Assembly: GCA_016705955.1 (NCBI GenBank)
Contig: JADJKO010000002.1
Span: 248,001 to 312,000, forward strand
Direction of reading: 5' to 3'
DNA: 64,000 nucleotides
Source of the DNA: Flavobacteriales bacterium
GTDB lineage: Bacteria; Bacteroidota; Bacteroidia; Flavobacteriales_F; PHOS-HE28
The position numbers and the translations under genes are program-made. Shown here piece after piece: positions 43,838 to 52,814 of the stretch (the stretch's first letter is position 1; each line of letters opens with the position of its first letter). The notes beneath the pieces were generated by a model. It was given only the letters and a program-made list of their open reading frames with translations. It made no database searches and was not told the DNA's origin.

Positions 43838-44817
43838 GCCCGACCGCCACCAAGAACATCAGCGCACCGAGCGAACAACTCAGCGTGGAGCACTTGCTCG
43901 GCATCAAGGAACTGAGCACGGAGGACATTGAACTCATCTTCCGCACGGCAGATGGATTCAAGGAGGTATTGAACCGGCCGATCAAGAAGGTGCCGTCCTT
44001 GCGCGACATCACCGTGGCGAACCTCTTCTTCGAAAGCAGCACCCGGACAAGGGTCAGCTTCGAGCTCGCGGAAAAGCGCTTGAGTGCCGACGTCGTCAAC
44101 TTCAGCAGCAGTGGAAGCAGTGTGAGCAAGGGCGAAACGCTGATCGACACCGTGAACAACATCCTCGCGATGAAGGTGGACGTGGTGGTGATGCGCCACC
44201 CGGATCCCGGCGCGGCGCTCTTCCTCAGCCGCCATGTGGATGCACGGATCATCAACGCCGGTGACGGCACGCACGAACACCCGACGCAAGCCCTCCTCGA
44301 TGCGTACAGCATCCGCGAGAAGTTGGGCAAGGTGAAGGGAAAGAAGGTGTTGATCGTCGGGGACATCCTCCATTCACGCGTGGCGTTGAGCAACATCTTC
44401 TGTCTCCAGAAACTGGGCGCCGAAGTGATGCTCTGCGGACCGACCACCTTAATGCCGAAACACATTGCCTCACTCGGTGTGAACGTGGAGCACGACCTGG
44501 ACAAGGCACTGCGCTGGTGCGATGTGGCCAATATGCTGCGCATCCAGATGGAACGACAGGGTGGCGATGGGATCGGGAACTTCCCAAGCTTGCGCGAATA
44601 CGCCATGCTGTACGGCCTGGATCTGGACCGGTACACCCGGATCGGCAAGGACGTGGTGATCATGCATCCCGGTCCGATCAATCGTGGGGTGGAAGTGACC
44701 AGCCAAGTGGCCGACCACGCCAACAGCATCATCCTGGAACAGGTGGAGAACGGGGTGGCCATCCGCATGGCGGTGCTTTACCTCCTTTCTGCGCGTATCC
44801 CACGAAGCCCTGTTTGA
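43834..44817 (+). CDS. pyrB: aspartate carbamoyltransferase catalytic subunit
   Basis: A 327-residue ATCase. It condenses carbamoyl phosphate with aspartate, the committed step of pyrimidine synthesis. Motifs are FFESSTRTRVSFELAEKRLS (carbamoyl-phosphate loop), SVSKGETLIDT, MRHPDPGAA, GDGTHEHPTQALLDAYSIRE, VLIVGDILHSRVALSN and IMHPGPINRGVEV (the aspartate-binding 240s-loop region). All catalytic residues appear present. An N-terminal extension of about 20 residues precedes the conserved core. No pyrI regulatory subunit follows, consistent with the class used by Gram-positive bacteria and Bacteroidota. Translationally coupled to pyrR. Confidence 0.95.
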   Translation: MSPTATKNISAPSEQLSVEHLLGIKELSTEDIELIFRTADGFKEVLNRPIKKVPSLRDITVANLFFESSTRTRVSFELAEKRLSADVVNFSSSGSSVSKGETLIDTVNNILAMKVDVVVMRHPDPGAALFLSRHVDARIINAGDGTHEHPTQALLDAYSIREKLGKVKGKKVLIVGDILHSRVALSNIFCLQKLGAEVMLCGPTTLMPKHIASLGVNVEHDLDKALRWCDVANMLRIQMERQGGDGIGNFPSLREYAMLYGLDLDRYTRIGKDVVIMHPGPINRGVEVTSQVADHANSIILEQVENGVAIRMAVLYLLSARIPRSPV

Positions 44818-44861
44818 AACTGTCCGGTACCGGGGTAGGGACGCACTTCAAGGGGCCTGAC

Positions 44862-44869
44862 TATATTTG
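44862..44869 (+). promoter_or_regulatory. -7 promoter box of the STAS gene
   Basis: TATATTTG matches TAnnTTTG exactly and sits 16 bases before the ATG at 44886, so the leader is very short. Confidence 0.6.
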
Positions 44870-44885
44870 ACCGGAAGCCACCACC

Positions 44886-45260
44886 ATGAATTTCACCATA
44901 GAGGACAAAGGCCGTTACACACTGGTCACCAGTAACGTGGACAAACTGGATACGTCGTGCGCTCCGGAGTTGAAGAGCGAACTCGTGTACCTGAACAAGA
45001 CCGGAGTTCGGAGCATCATCATCGACCTCACCGCCACGCGCTATTGTGATTCATCGGGATTGAGCGCATTGCTCGTCGCGAACCGCCTGTGCAAGAGCGT
45101 GAACGGCAGCTTGGTCGTTTGCGGATTGCAGGAACCGGTGCAGAAGCTGGTGCAGATCTCCCAATTGGAAAGTGTGCTTTCCATTACACCGACCCCGTCC
45201 GAGGCGGTGGACCTCCTGTACATGGAGGAGATCGAAAAGGACGTGAACAAAGAACCCTGA
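44886..45260 (+). CDS. STAS-domain anti-sigma factor antagonist-like protein
   Basis: A 124-residue single-domain protein, MNFTIEDKGRYTLVTSNVDK, with the SpoIIAA/RsbV fold: a beta-sheet edged by helices, SIIIDLTATRYCDSSGLSAL containing the phosphorylatable Ser of the DSSG motif, then LVVCGLQEPVQKLVQISQLE and a C-terminal helix. Such proteins, when dephosphorylated, capture an anti-sigma kinase or act in other partner-switching circuits. No kinase or phosphatase partner is nearby, so the circuit is unknown. It has its own promoter box, distinct from pyrRB. Confidence 0.88.
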   Translation: MNFTIEDKGRYTLVTSNVDKLDTSCAPELKSELVYLNKTGVRSIIIDLTATRYCDSSGLSALLVANRLCKSVNGSLVVCGLQEPVQKLVQISQLESVLSITPTPSEAVDLLYMEEIEKDVNKEP

Positions 45261-45271
45261 CCTCTTACCAC

Positions 45272-46036
45272 ATGCAGATCCGTACCCTCTTTTCAATTGC
45301 CTTCGTGTGCAGTTCCATGCTGGTCATGGCACAGCCCTGCACGCCGAACCCGCTTTATGCGGACAGTGTCTTCGGCGTATGGCCGGACACCACCGAGAAC
45401 TTCATGCCTGCCATGATCAACCTGCCTTATGTGCAGGACCTCAACCTGATCATTCCGGTGAGCGCCCAGGACATCAACATCACCTTCCCTGCGGTGGATA
45501 TCGATTCCGTGGTGTTCAACGGGATCACCGGCCTTCCTGCGGGTTTGTCAGTGGCGTGTGCTTCGCAGACCCCGGCGCCATGCACCTACCTGCCCACGGT
45601 GCTTGGTTGTGGTGTGATCACGGGCACGCCTACGGAGGCGGGCACTTTCCCGCTCGCGTTGGACGTGACCGGGTATTTCACACTCTTCGGAACCGCAGTT
45701 CCCTACCCGCTCACGTTCGGTGGTTACCGCATCGTGGTGGCCGAGGACAACACGGGCATCCACGGGATCGGTTCTACCGGACTTTCCGGGGTGAAGAGCG
45801 TTCCGAATCCTTTCACCACAAGGACGAACCTGGAGTTCAGTCTTCAACGTGGTGGCGAAGTGAAACTGCATGTGTACAACCTTCTTGGTGAACAATTGTG
45901 GAGCCAGCGGACCGTCGGCAAGGCGGGAATGAACAAGATCCCGTTCGAAGCAGGTGAACTGCAGGAAGGGGTTTATCTCTTCAAGGTGGAGAGCGGTACG
46001 GAGTCCTTCACAGGCCGATTGATGGTGAGCCGTTGA
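45272..46036 (+). CDS. T9SS-secreted protein of unknown function
   Basis: A 254-residue exported protein. ATG 45272 (MQIRTLFSIAFVCSSMLVMA) gives a signal peptide ending MAQ. The mature part begins PCTPNPLYADSVFGVWPDTT and has a putative-Ig-like core (INITFPAVDIDSVVFNGITG, GLPAGLSVACASQTPAPCTY, GVITGTPTEAGTFPLALDVT), the last being a typical Ig-fold GxPTxxGxF motif. The C-terminus is a type A sorting domain (VPNPFTTRTNLEFSLQRGGE ... FTGRLMVSR). No enzyme motif is visible. Ten bases separate it from the STAS gene, so the promoter at 44862 may serve both. Confidence 0.85.
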   Translation: MQIRTLFSIAFVCSSMLVMAQPCTPNPLYADSVFGVWPDTTENFMPAMINLPYVQDLNLIIPVSAQDINITFPAVDIDSVVFNGITGLPAGLSVACASQTPAPCTYLPTVLGCGVITGTPTEAGTFPLALDVTGYFTLFGTAVPYPLTFGGYRIVVAEDNTGIHGIGSTGLSGVKSVPNPFTTRTNLEFSLQRGGEVKLHVYNLLGEQLWSQRTVGKAGMNKIPFEAGELQEGVYLFKVESGTESFTGRLMVSR

Positions 46037-46058
46037 TCGATCCTTCATTCAACTATTC

Positions 46059-46088
46059 AGAAGGCCCCGCCGTACGGCGGGGCCTTCT
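46059..46088 (+). terminator. terminator between T9SS gene and rnz
   Basis: A 14-bp inverted repeat (46059-46072 and 46075-46088) followed by TTTCC, 22 bases after the T9SS stop. It ends only six bases before the rnz ATG. Confidence 0.8.
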
Positions 46089-46094
46089 TTCCTT

Positions 46095-47027
46095 ATGGGC
46101 CATCGACGCTTCGAAGTGACCACACTTGGGACCGGGGCCGCGCTACCGGCGCGCGGACGGTATCCCACGTCGCAGTTGGTCAACGTGAACGGATCACTGT
46201 ACTTGATCGATTGTGGAGAAGGCACGCAGCAACGCCTACGGTCGGTCGGCGCGAACTTCATGCGGATCGGTCATGTGTTCATCAGCCATTTGCACGGCGA
46301 CCATTACCTCGGACTCATGGGCTTGATCAGCTCCATGCACCTCATGGGCCGCACCATTGAACTGCATGTACACGGTCCGGCCGACCTGAAACCGATCATC
46401 GACCTACAGCTACGCTCCTCACAAACCTATCTACGGTACCCGCTGGAGTTCCATGCCTTGGAGCCGGTGAGCGGCCGGAGCGCATGGACGGATGATCGAG
46501 TGGAAGTGAGCCTGCTGGCGCTGCGTCATCGATTGCCATGCACAGGGTTCGTGTTCACGGAGAAACGCACCCAGCGGCTCTTGCGCAAGGAGAAGCTCTA
46601 CCTCATCCCCCAATTCATGCGTGATCGCGTGAAGCATGGAGAGGACCTTGAGCTTCCGGATGGCACGGTCCATCCGAACCGGGATCTGACCACCGATCCT
46701 CCGGAGCCTCGACGCTACGCCTATTGCTCGGATACGGCCTACGCCCCCGAACTCATCGACCACATACGCGGTGTCGATCTGCTTTACCACGAGGCCACCT
46801 TTACCGAGCGGCTTGCGCGCCGGGCCAAGGAGACCATGCATAGTACCGCATCCCAGGCCGCCATGCTCGCGCATGATGCCGATGTGGGGCAACTGCTTTT
46901 GGGGCACTTCAGTTCGCGGTACAAGAACACGGATGAGCTCTTGGCCGAAGCAAGCGCGATCTTCTCCCGAACGAGCGTCAGTGAGGACGGTCACACATAT
47001 CCGGTGATCGCACGATCGATCCTGTAG
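46095..47027 (+). CDS. rnz: ribonuclease Z
   Basis: A 310-residue metallo-beta-lactamase-fold endonuclease that trims tRNA 3' ends. Start ATG 46095 (MGHRRFEVTTLGTGAALPAR). The zinc signature HLHGDHYLGL spans residues 65-74. Others are LIDCGEGTQQRL, YCSDTAYAPELIDH (Asp ligand), LYHEATFTE, and LLLGHFSSRYKNTDELLAEA (final His). Because tRNAs here do not encode CCA, RNase Z processing is expected in this organism. The start is only six bases after a strong hairpin, so transcription of rnz must either begin within that hairpin or read through it. Confidence 0.93.
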   Translation: MGHRRFEVTTLGTGAALPARGRYPTSQLVNVNGSLYLIDCGEGTQQRLRSVGANFMRIGHVFISHLHGDHYLGLMGLISSMHLMGRTIELHVHGPADLKPIIDLQLRSSQTYLRYPLEFHALEPVSGRSAWTDDRVEVSLLALRHRLPCTGFVFTEKRTQRLLRKEKLYLIPQFMRDRVKHGEDLELPDGTVHPNRDLTTDPPEPRRYAYCSDTAYAPELIDHIRGVDLLYHEATFTERLARRAKETMHSTASQAAMLAHDADVGQLLLGHFSSRYKNTDELLAEASAIFSRTSVSEDGHTYPVIARSIL

Positions 47028-47071
47028 AATGTCCTTTGGTGTTGGATCCATTGGAACCTACATTCGCATCC

Positions 47072-47092
47072 TATTTGGAACAATTCCAAATA
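47072..47092. promoter_or_regulatory. palindrome just upstream of the LuxR-type regulator
   Basis: TATTTGGAA (47072-47080) and TTCCAAATA (47084-47092) form a perfect 9-bp inverted repeat with a 3-base spacer, ending four bases before the ATG at 47097. It may be an operator (autoregulation) or an RNA hairpin over the start. Confidence 0.5.
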
Positions 47093-47096
47093 AGCC

Positions 47097-47777
47097 ATGC
47101 CCATCAAATTACTCCTTGCCGATCACGGTGAACTCCCCCTGCTGGGCCTGCGCACGCTCTTCGCACAGGAGGACCGCGTGGAGATCGTTGGCGAAGCACG
47201 GGACCCCATCGCGCTCTCCGCTTTACTGGTCCGGCACAAACCCGATGTGGTCCTGATCGATCATACGGCGGAAGGCTTCTCGGCGAAGGCGGTCCGGGAC
47301 AGCTTGAGGCGTTTGCCACGCGTGCGGTTCGTGGGGATCACCACGGATCCATCGCCGCTGGCTTTGATGAGCGCCTTGAAGGCCGGTGTGACGAGCTATG
47401 TGAAGAAGGATTGCGACGTTCAGGAGATCCGGGATTCGGTATTGCGGACCGCTGAAGGGGGGCGGTTCTTCTGCGGGAAGATCTTGGAGACCCTGCGCAG
47501 GGCTTCCTTCGATGTCGATCGCTTCATTGCGGAACCGATGAGCTGCGACCCGGTGGTCCTGAGCAAGCGTGAATGCGAGGTGATCGGCCTGATCACCGAG
47601 GGACGCTCCTACACGCGGATCGCGGACCAGCTGTGCTTGAGTGCACACACGGTCACTACGCATCGGAGGAACATCATGCGCAAGCTGGGCGTGAACAGTA
47701 CGGCCGCCGTGGTGCTTTATGCCGTGCGGAACGGGTTGACGAGCCCGAACAAATACCTGTTCGAGCAGGGGCGCTGA
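47097..47777 (+). CDS. NarL/FixJ-type response regulator with LuxR HTH
   Basis: A 226-residue regulator. The receiver domain spans residues 1-120 (MPIKLLLADHGELPLLGLRT) with the predicted phosphorylation site Asp55 in VVLIDHTAEG and Lys near residue 104 (SYVKKD). The acidic pocket at residue 8-9 is A-D rather than the usual D-D, so phosphorylation could be weakened. The LuxR-type HTH (about 155-215) has LSKRECEVIGLITEGRSYTR, IADQLCLSAHTVTTHRRNIM and RKLGVNSTAAVVLYAV. No histidine kinase is adjacent. The palindrome immediately upstream suggests self-regulation. Confidence 0.88.
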   Translation: MPIKLLLADHGELPLLGLRTLFAQEDRVEIVGEARDPIALSALLVRHKPDVVLIDHTAEGFSAKAVRDSLRRLPRVRFVGITTDPSPLALMSALKAGVTSYVKKDCDVQEIRDSVLRTAEGGRFFCGKILETLRRASFDVDRFIAEPMSCDPVVLSKRECEVIGLITEGRSYTRIADQLCLSAHTVTTHRRNIMRKLGVNSTAAVVLYAVRNGLTSPNKYLFEQGR

Positions 47778-47796
47778 GGCGCTCTACCTTGGCGCC

Positions 47797-48672
47797 ATGG
47801 CATTGCTCATCGGCGAGATCGGCGGGAGTTCGTCCCGCTGGGCCTGGGTGGATGATGAAGGATCCACATCGACCCTCCCGGTCCACGGGTCCACCCTTCC
47901 AGGGTACAACCCGCTCACTGGAGACGCGAAGCAATTCAGCAGCGGCATCAAGGAAGCCTTTTTGGCACATGCACCGGCGGCATTGGATGCGGCGGACGTG
48001 GTGGTGTATGGTGCGGGATGCGGATCGGCGGAACGGTCGTCCGACATGCGCGAAGCACTCGCCACGATATGGACGAATGCGCGTCTCGACGTGAACACGG
48101 ACCTGCTTGGCGCAGCCCGCGGACTTTGCGGATCCGAGAGTGGCCTCGTGCTCATCCTTGGCACGGGGATGAACGTGGGCTGGTATGATGGATCCCGGTT
48201 GCATCAATCCATGCCTTCACTCGGATACATCCTTGGTGATGAGGGGAGCGGTGCGGACATCGGCCGGAACCTCTTGCAGGATGCGTTCTATCGAAGAATG
48301 CCCGAGCACATCCGGGTGGCGCTCTACGGCCCGGACGGCCCTGTGCTCTCGACGGTCCTGGAACAGGTGTACCGCTCACCCTTCCCGTCGCGGGAATTGG
48401 CTTCGCATACCGCTCCGATCGGACCTTTGAAGGAAGAAGCCTACGTGCGCGAACTGGTCACAGCGCGCTTCCATGCGCTCATTGAGGTGCTGAAAACATT
48501 CTTCCCTCCGGAACAACGGGAACCGGTGCGTGCCACTGGTTCTGTGGCTTGGGGCTTCCGTGAATGGTTGGCCAACTGCCTGCTGGAACACGGCATGGAA
48601 CTCACGGTCGTGGAGCGGGATCCACTGGAGGGCCTGGTGCGTTGGCATCAGGGGCTTGGCTCCCGGCCGTAA
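47797..48672 (+). CDS. BadF/BadG-type sugar kinase (N-acetylglucosamine kinase-like)
   Basis: A 291-residue ASKHA-fold ATPase starting MALLIGEIGGSSSRWAWVDD, whose GxxGGSSSRWA replaces the usual GIDGGGTKTxxx phosphate-1 loop. Further marks are VVVYGAGCGSAE, LLGAARGLCGSESGLVLILG, GTGMNVGWYDG, YILGDEGSGADIGRNLL and VRATGSVAWGFREWL near the adenosine motif. Homologous Bacteroidota proteins are usually annotated as N-acetylglucosamine kinase-like. The 3' end overlaps the convergent patatin-like gene by 71 bases, an unusually long convergent overlap. Confidence 0.83.
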   Translation: MALLIGEIGGSSSRWAWVDDEGSTSTLPVHGSTLPGYNPLTGDAKQFSSGIKEAFLAHAPAALDAADVVVYGAGCGSAERSSDMREALATIWTNARLDVNTDLLGAARGLCGSESGLVLILGTGMNVGWYDGSRLHQSMPSLGYILGDEGSGADIGRNLLQDAFYRRMPEHIRVALYGPDGPVLSTVLEQVYRSPFPSRELASHTAPIGPLKEEAYVRELVTARFHALIEVLKTFFPPEQREPVRATGSVAWGFREWLANCLLEHGMELTVVERDPLEGLVRWHQGLGSRP

Positions 48673-50980
48673 GCGCGGTCCGCAAGCGCTGGAAGGCGCT
48701 GCTGTTCATTGGTGAGGAGATGGTCCGCAGAACGCGGGAACGCTCGAGCTTGGTGAGGTGCCAGCTCAGGGAGATCTGCTCATCCGTCCCGTGGCGCAAG
48801 TGGATATCGATCACCTCCAAGGGTGCTTGGGGTTGCCCGGTGAACAGCTTCAACATCAGGTCGTAGTCCTGGTCCTGCACGCGCACGAAGTTGTCGTACA
48901 CGCTTCCCACTGGATCGAGCATGCGGCCGAAGAAGGAACCGCTTGCGCTCTTCACCTCGAGGTCCTTCTGGGTATCACGCAACTGTAGGATGATCACGCC
49001 GCTCGTATTCGCCGCGATCCAATCGCGGAAGGTGTACAGGAACATCAATGTGTTGCGGTACCCGTAATTATCCCGGATGCCGGCATCCATCACCCTCATG
49101 GCGGGTTCGGAAGGCAGGGTCGTTACCGGGGTGATGTAGGGGAAGCTCGCATTCATGCGCAAGGCGCTGGACAACTTGAGGCTGTCCGGTTCATGATCCG
49201 CGAAGAGGCGGCGGAATTCGATCGCCTCCGGTTGGCTCGGCACGTTCAAGCGTGCCTGTGGAGTAATGGCAGTAAGGAAGGCCGCTGGTTGCGCCGCGAT
49301 CACCAACCGGCGACCATCATTGATCGAGACCGGAGAAACCACGAGCATGGGGATCTCGGCATTGCGCTCGGCGGCCGCCAATTCGCCCATCCGAACATCC
49401 AGGAAGCCGCGTGTGTTCTGGTTCAGCCGTCGTTCGAAGGCATAGGCGCGGTCCATGGTATACTCTCGCGGGCCATCATGCACCTTTCGATACCGGATGA
49501 ACATGTCGTTGGTCACGAAGCTGAAGGCGACGGGGTTCAGGATATCGCCGGAGAGTTCGTCGAGCAGCACCGCATCGGACCGGGAGCGCACATGGAAGCG
49601 CTCATCCTGCTGGTATAGCTGCCGGAAGTACGCGGCGCCGATCAACCCTCCGGATGAACCGGTGACGAAGGCCGTGCGGTCCATGAGCGACCCGTCCAAC
49701 AGGCTGTCCGCCACTTGCAGGCAGCGGAAGGTCCACAGCATGCTGCGCAGTCCGCCACCGCTGGTGTTGATCACCAGCATCTTCGGTTTGGCGCCGCCCA
49801 CGGCATAGCGCGCATTGTCCGCTTTCCATTTCTCCAGGGTCGCGAGCATGGCCTGTGCATCGGCCTGCATCGCAGCGGTGTCATTCGCCAATGCGGCGAT
49901 CGTGGCGCGATCATATTTCGCCGGTGGACCCTCGTAATCGACCCCATACGCGTTGGTGTCGTACAGGAAACTCTCGGTGTAGCGGCTCACGGTGTTCAGC
50001 ACCAGCAGTACCACGATGATCACCGTCCCGGTCCATCCCTGCATCCAACTGAACAAGGCACTGATCACCATGAGCACGATGGTGAAGAGCAGGAAGGCGC
50101 TGGCCCCGGCGGGGATCGCGAACAACGGCACCTCGCTGAAGGCACCCAGCAGGATGAAACTGAGAACGAGGCCGATCTCGAAGATGGAGCCGTTGATGTG
50201 GTTCTGCCACAGGACATCACGCAGGATCTCCTTGTCGTAGTGCGCGCTGCTGCGTGCCAGCATGATGCGCATGCGTGGCGTGAGGTAGGTCTCCACGCGC
50301 CATTTCTCGGTGCGTTGTTGACGCCGCAGCCAGCGCATGGCCTTGCGGCGTTCCTCGGGTCTTCGGGGAATGGCCGTCGGTTCGTGCATGGGCCCGAGGA
50401 TGTCCATCATCGGCTCGGCCGGTCGGTATTCCTCGGGTGTCTTCCCCAGCATCTTCACGATGTCCGTGTTCGTGCGCGTGAAATAGAGGAGCGCGATGGC
50501 GAGGAAGAGCAGGACGCCTGCGATGAACCCGGCCAAGTGGATAGCGATGTCCGGGGCCGACACCAATTCCTTGGTGTATTGGAAGCGCGCCGCATTCCAG
50601 AGGTAGGTAAGGATGAAGAGCATGGGGATGATCCCGTTATTCACGTTGAATTTGAGGAATGGGCGCGCAATGGTGGCGATGAACGGGAAACGATAGCCGT
50701 GCATCACATAGCTGTACAGGTTGAAGGCCGTGATGAAGCCGCCCAGCGTGAAGCCCGTGATGGCGTGTGAAAGGAAGCCGACCTGCCCGAAGTACTCGGG
50801 ATACAGGAAGAGGTAGGGTACGCCGTACTTCACGCCCAGGCTTTCGGTAACAAAGCCGAAGAGCAGCAGCCATGCCAACAGCAGCATATGGTTCTTCTTC
50901 ACATGCAGCAACAGGAGCTGCAAGGGGAAGAAATAAATGACGCGACGCCACCACTGGCGGAAGGTGAGGCGGGCGGTCAT
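48602..50980 (-). CDS. patatin-like phospholipase with large membrane region
   Basis: A 792-residue protein. Residues 1-180 hold about four transmembrane helices (LLLLHVKKNHMLLLAWLLLF, AITGFTLGGFITAF, IIPMLFILTYLWNA, LAGFIAGVLLFLAIALLYF), and two to three more helices lie around 265-345. The cytoplasmic-side patatin domain (about 400-740) contains the oxyanion loop GGGLRSMLW, the nucleophile motif VTGSSGGLIGAAYF (GxSxG) and the catalytic Asp in VMDAGIRDNYGYRN. It would hydrolyse acyl esters of membrane lipids. The combination of multi-pass N-terminal half and patatin domain is larger than most bacterial patatins. It overlaps the convergent BadF-type gene. Confidence 0.82.
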   Translation of the reverse strand: MTARLTFRQWWRRVIYFFPLQLLLLHVKKNHMLLLAWLLLFGFVTESLGVKYGVPYLFLYPEYFGQVGFLSHAITGFTLGGFITAFNLYSYVMHGYRFPFIATIARPFLKFNVNNGIIPMLFILTYLWNAARFQYTKELVSAPDIAIHLAGFIAGVLLFLAIALLYFTRTNTDIVKMLGKTPEEYRPAEPMMDILGPMHEPTAIPRRPEERRKAMRWLRRQQRTEKWRVETYLTPRMRIMLARSSAHYDKEILRDVLWQNHINGSIFEIGLVLSFILLGAFSEVPLFAIPAGASAFLLFTIVLMVISALFSWMQGWTGTVIIVVLLVLNTVSRYTESFLYDTNAYGVDYEGPPAKYDRATIAALANDTAAMQADAQAMLATLEKWKADNARYAVGGAKPKMLVINTSGGGLRSMLWTFRCLQVADSLLDGSLMDRTAFVTGSSGGLIGAAYFRQLYQQDERFHVRSRSDAVLLDELSGDILNPVAFSFVTNDMFIRYRKVHDGPREYTMDRAYAFERRLNQNTRGFLDVRMGELAAAERNAEIPMLVVSPVSINDGRRLVIAAQPAAFLTAITPQARLNVPSQPEAIEFRRLFADHEPDSLKLSSALRMNASFPYITPVTTLPSEPAMRVMDAGIRDNYGYRNTLMFLYTFRDWIAANTSGVIILQLRDTQKDLEVKSASGSFFGRMLDPVGSVYDNFVRVQDQDYDLMLKLFTGQPQAPLEVIDIHLRHGTDEQISLSWHLTKLERSRVLRTISSPMNSSAFQRLRTALTAGSQAPDANAPGPPVDPAPRP

Positions 50981-51075
50981 GGCAGATTGGCGTTCACGCC
51001 AATGATACGTGCGCGAGGGCCCTTGTGTTGTGTAACACGGTCGCCTTCATCAACGGGGCAGCGTGGATGGGGCGT

Positions 51076-51144
51076 GGTTGTTCGTTGTTCGGCTGATGGT
51101 AGGTCCGAGGTCCGAACAACCTTCACCACGACCAACGAACAACG
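51076..51144. repeat. dispersed GTTGTTCG/CGAACAAC element, copy 1
   Basis: Intergenic element built from GTTGTTCG on the left and CGAACAAC on the right. Its last 32 bases (51112-51143) match 52896-52927 at 30 of 32 positions; a looser copy is at 63228-63350. Confidence 0.7.
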
Positions 51145-51147
51145 CTC

Positions 51148-52792
51148 CTACACCTTCCCCAGGACCAAGGTCATCACCTCCGCTTCCAGCGCATCCACCT
51201 TGCTCTTCAATGCTTCCACCTCGGCGAGGACCTTGGTCTTGAAGTCGGCATCATCCAACCCCGCGCAGTTGATGCGCACGTTGAGGTAGGCGGCGAGCGC
51301 ACCGGTACGCGCACAAAGGGCGCCCACGCCGGCATCGCTCACGCTGGCGGGTAGTCCGTGTGTGGCCATCGCCATCATCAGGTCCATGCTCTTCACGCAG
51401 ACCTGCATGGTGCGGAGGGGGGTGTTGATCGCGCCCTTGGTGGCTTCGGTGATGGCCGCTTTGCGTGCTTTCTTCTCCTCATCGGATCCCTTCGGAAGGC
51501 CCAACGCTGCGAGGATGCGATCGAAGGAGCGCGTGTCCTCATCCACGAGGTAGAGCAATTCATTGCGAAGCTTCTCGCCCTTCACCGCCCAGTCGCTGAA
51601 TTCCTCCCAACGCGCATCCCAGCCGCGTTTGTGCGCGCTCAGGTTGGCCACCATCGTACCGAGCGCAACGCCCAACACACCCACATACGCCGCTACCGAT
51701 CCGCCTCCGGGAGCAGGACTTTCCGCAGCGGTCTCCTCGCTGAAACGCTTCAGATCCATACGCACCAAGCGCTCGCCATCGGCATCCTCGAGCATGTATT
51801 CGATCACCTTTTTCTGTGGATCGAAGGGCGCGAGGTCATCGAGGCCAAGGCTCTTCACCGCGATCTTGATCTTCTCCCGCTCGGAGATCCCGAGGCTGCG
51901 CTCCTGACGCTTCAGGAAGAAGTCCGCTGCGTCGAGTAGCGATTGCTTCGGGATCAAGCCCACCACTTCGCTGCCCGTCACACGGATGCCTCGTTCAGCA
52001 GCGCTCTTGCATGCTTCATCAAAGGCGATGTGTACCGGCGTGACAGTGATATCCGTGAGGTTGAGCGATAGTTGCGCGATGCCATATTCCTCGATGTACC
52101 AGCCGATGCCTTTCACCGCCTTCAACTTGCCGGGGACCTTCTTCGGTTCTCCGTTGGCATCGAGGATCGGCTTGCCGGTGAGCGGATCACCGTTGCGCAA
52201 TACACGACCTGCTCAGGTTCACGTTATACGCCACGAGGAAATTGCGCGCTCCGATGGCGGTGGCGCCACTCCGCGCTACGCTGTCGTTGAACTCGGCCGG
52301 GCCGAAGTCCGGCCTCCACGCAGCGTCCTTCAGTTTCTTGGGAAGTCCCTCGTACTCGCCGCTTCGATTGTTCGCGAGGTTCTTCCGCTTCTCCTCGTTC
52401 GCTGCGGCCTCGTAGCAATAGATCGGGATCGACAGTTCCTTGCCGACACGTTCGGCGAGGGTCCGCGCGTGTTTCGCGGTCTCTTCCATGGATATGCCAC
52501 TGATCGGAACAAGTGGACAAACATCCGTGGCGCCGAAGCGCGGATGCTCGCCCTTGTGTCCACGCATGTCGATGAGTTCCTGCGCTTTCTTGATCAAGCG
52601 GAAAGCCGCTTCGCAGACCGGTCCGGGTTCGCCGACGAAGGTGATCACCGTACGGTTCGTGGCCTTGCCGGGATCCACGTCCAACAGGCGTACACCTTCC
52701 ACGGTCTCCACCACGGCGGCGATCGCATCGATCTTCACACGGTCCCGGCCCTCACTGATGTTGGGCACACATTCGATCAGCTGTCGTTGCAT
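51148..52792 (-). pseudogene. formiminotransferase-cyclodeaminase (histidine degradation), broken by a deletion
   Basis: Two fused activities: glutamate formimidoyltransferase (N-terminal, MQRQLIECVPNISEGRDRVK, VGEPGPVCEAAFRLIKKAQE, GATDVCPLVPISGISMEETA) and formimino-THF cyclodeaminase (C-terminal, ESPAPGGGSVAAYVGVLGVA, SVSDAGVGALCARTGALAAY). It would convert formiminoglutamate and THF to glutamate and methenyl-THF. The first frame ends right after AYNVNL at about 52212 and the second resumes with GRVLRNGDPLTGKPI. The family has about 17-18 residues (NTT..RRAN..FD.RE) between these points, so roughly 50 bases are missing and the frame is lost. Unless this is an assembly error, the enzyme is inactive. 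The hutI gene is nearby on the same strand. Confidence 0.85.
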
Positions 52793-52814
52793 GGCTTTCT
52801 GGAATTGAAGGGCG

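Noticed and set aside
49715..50770. 351-codon plus-strand frame inside the patatin-like gene
   Set aside because: No motif, composition typical of antisense frames, no start context.
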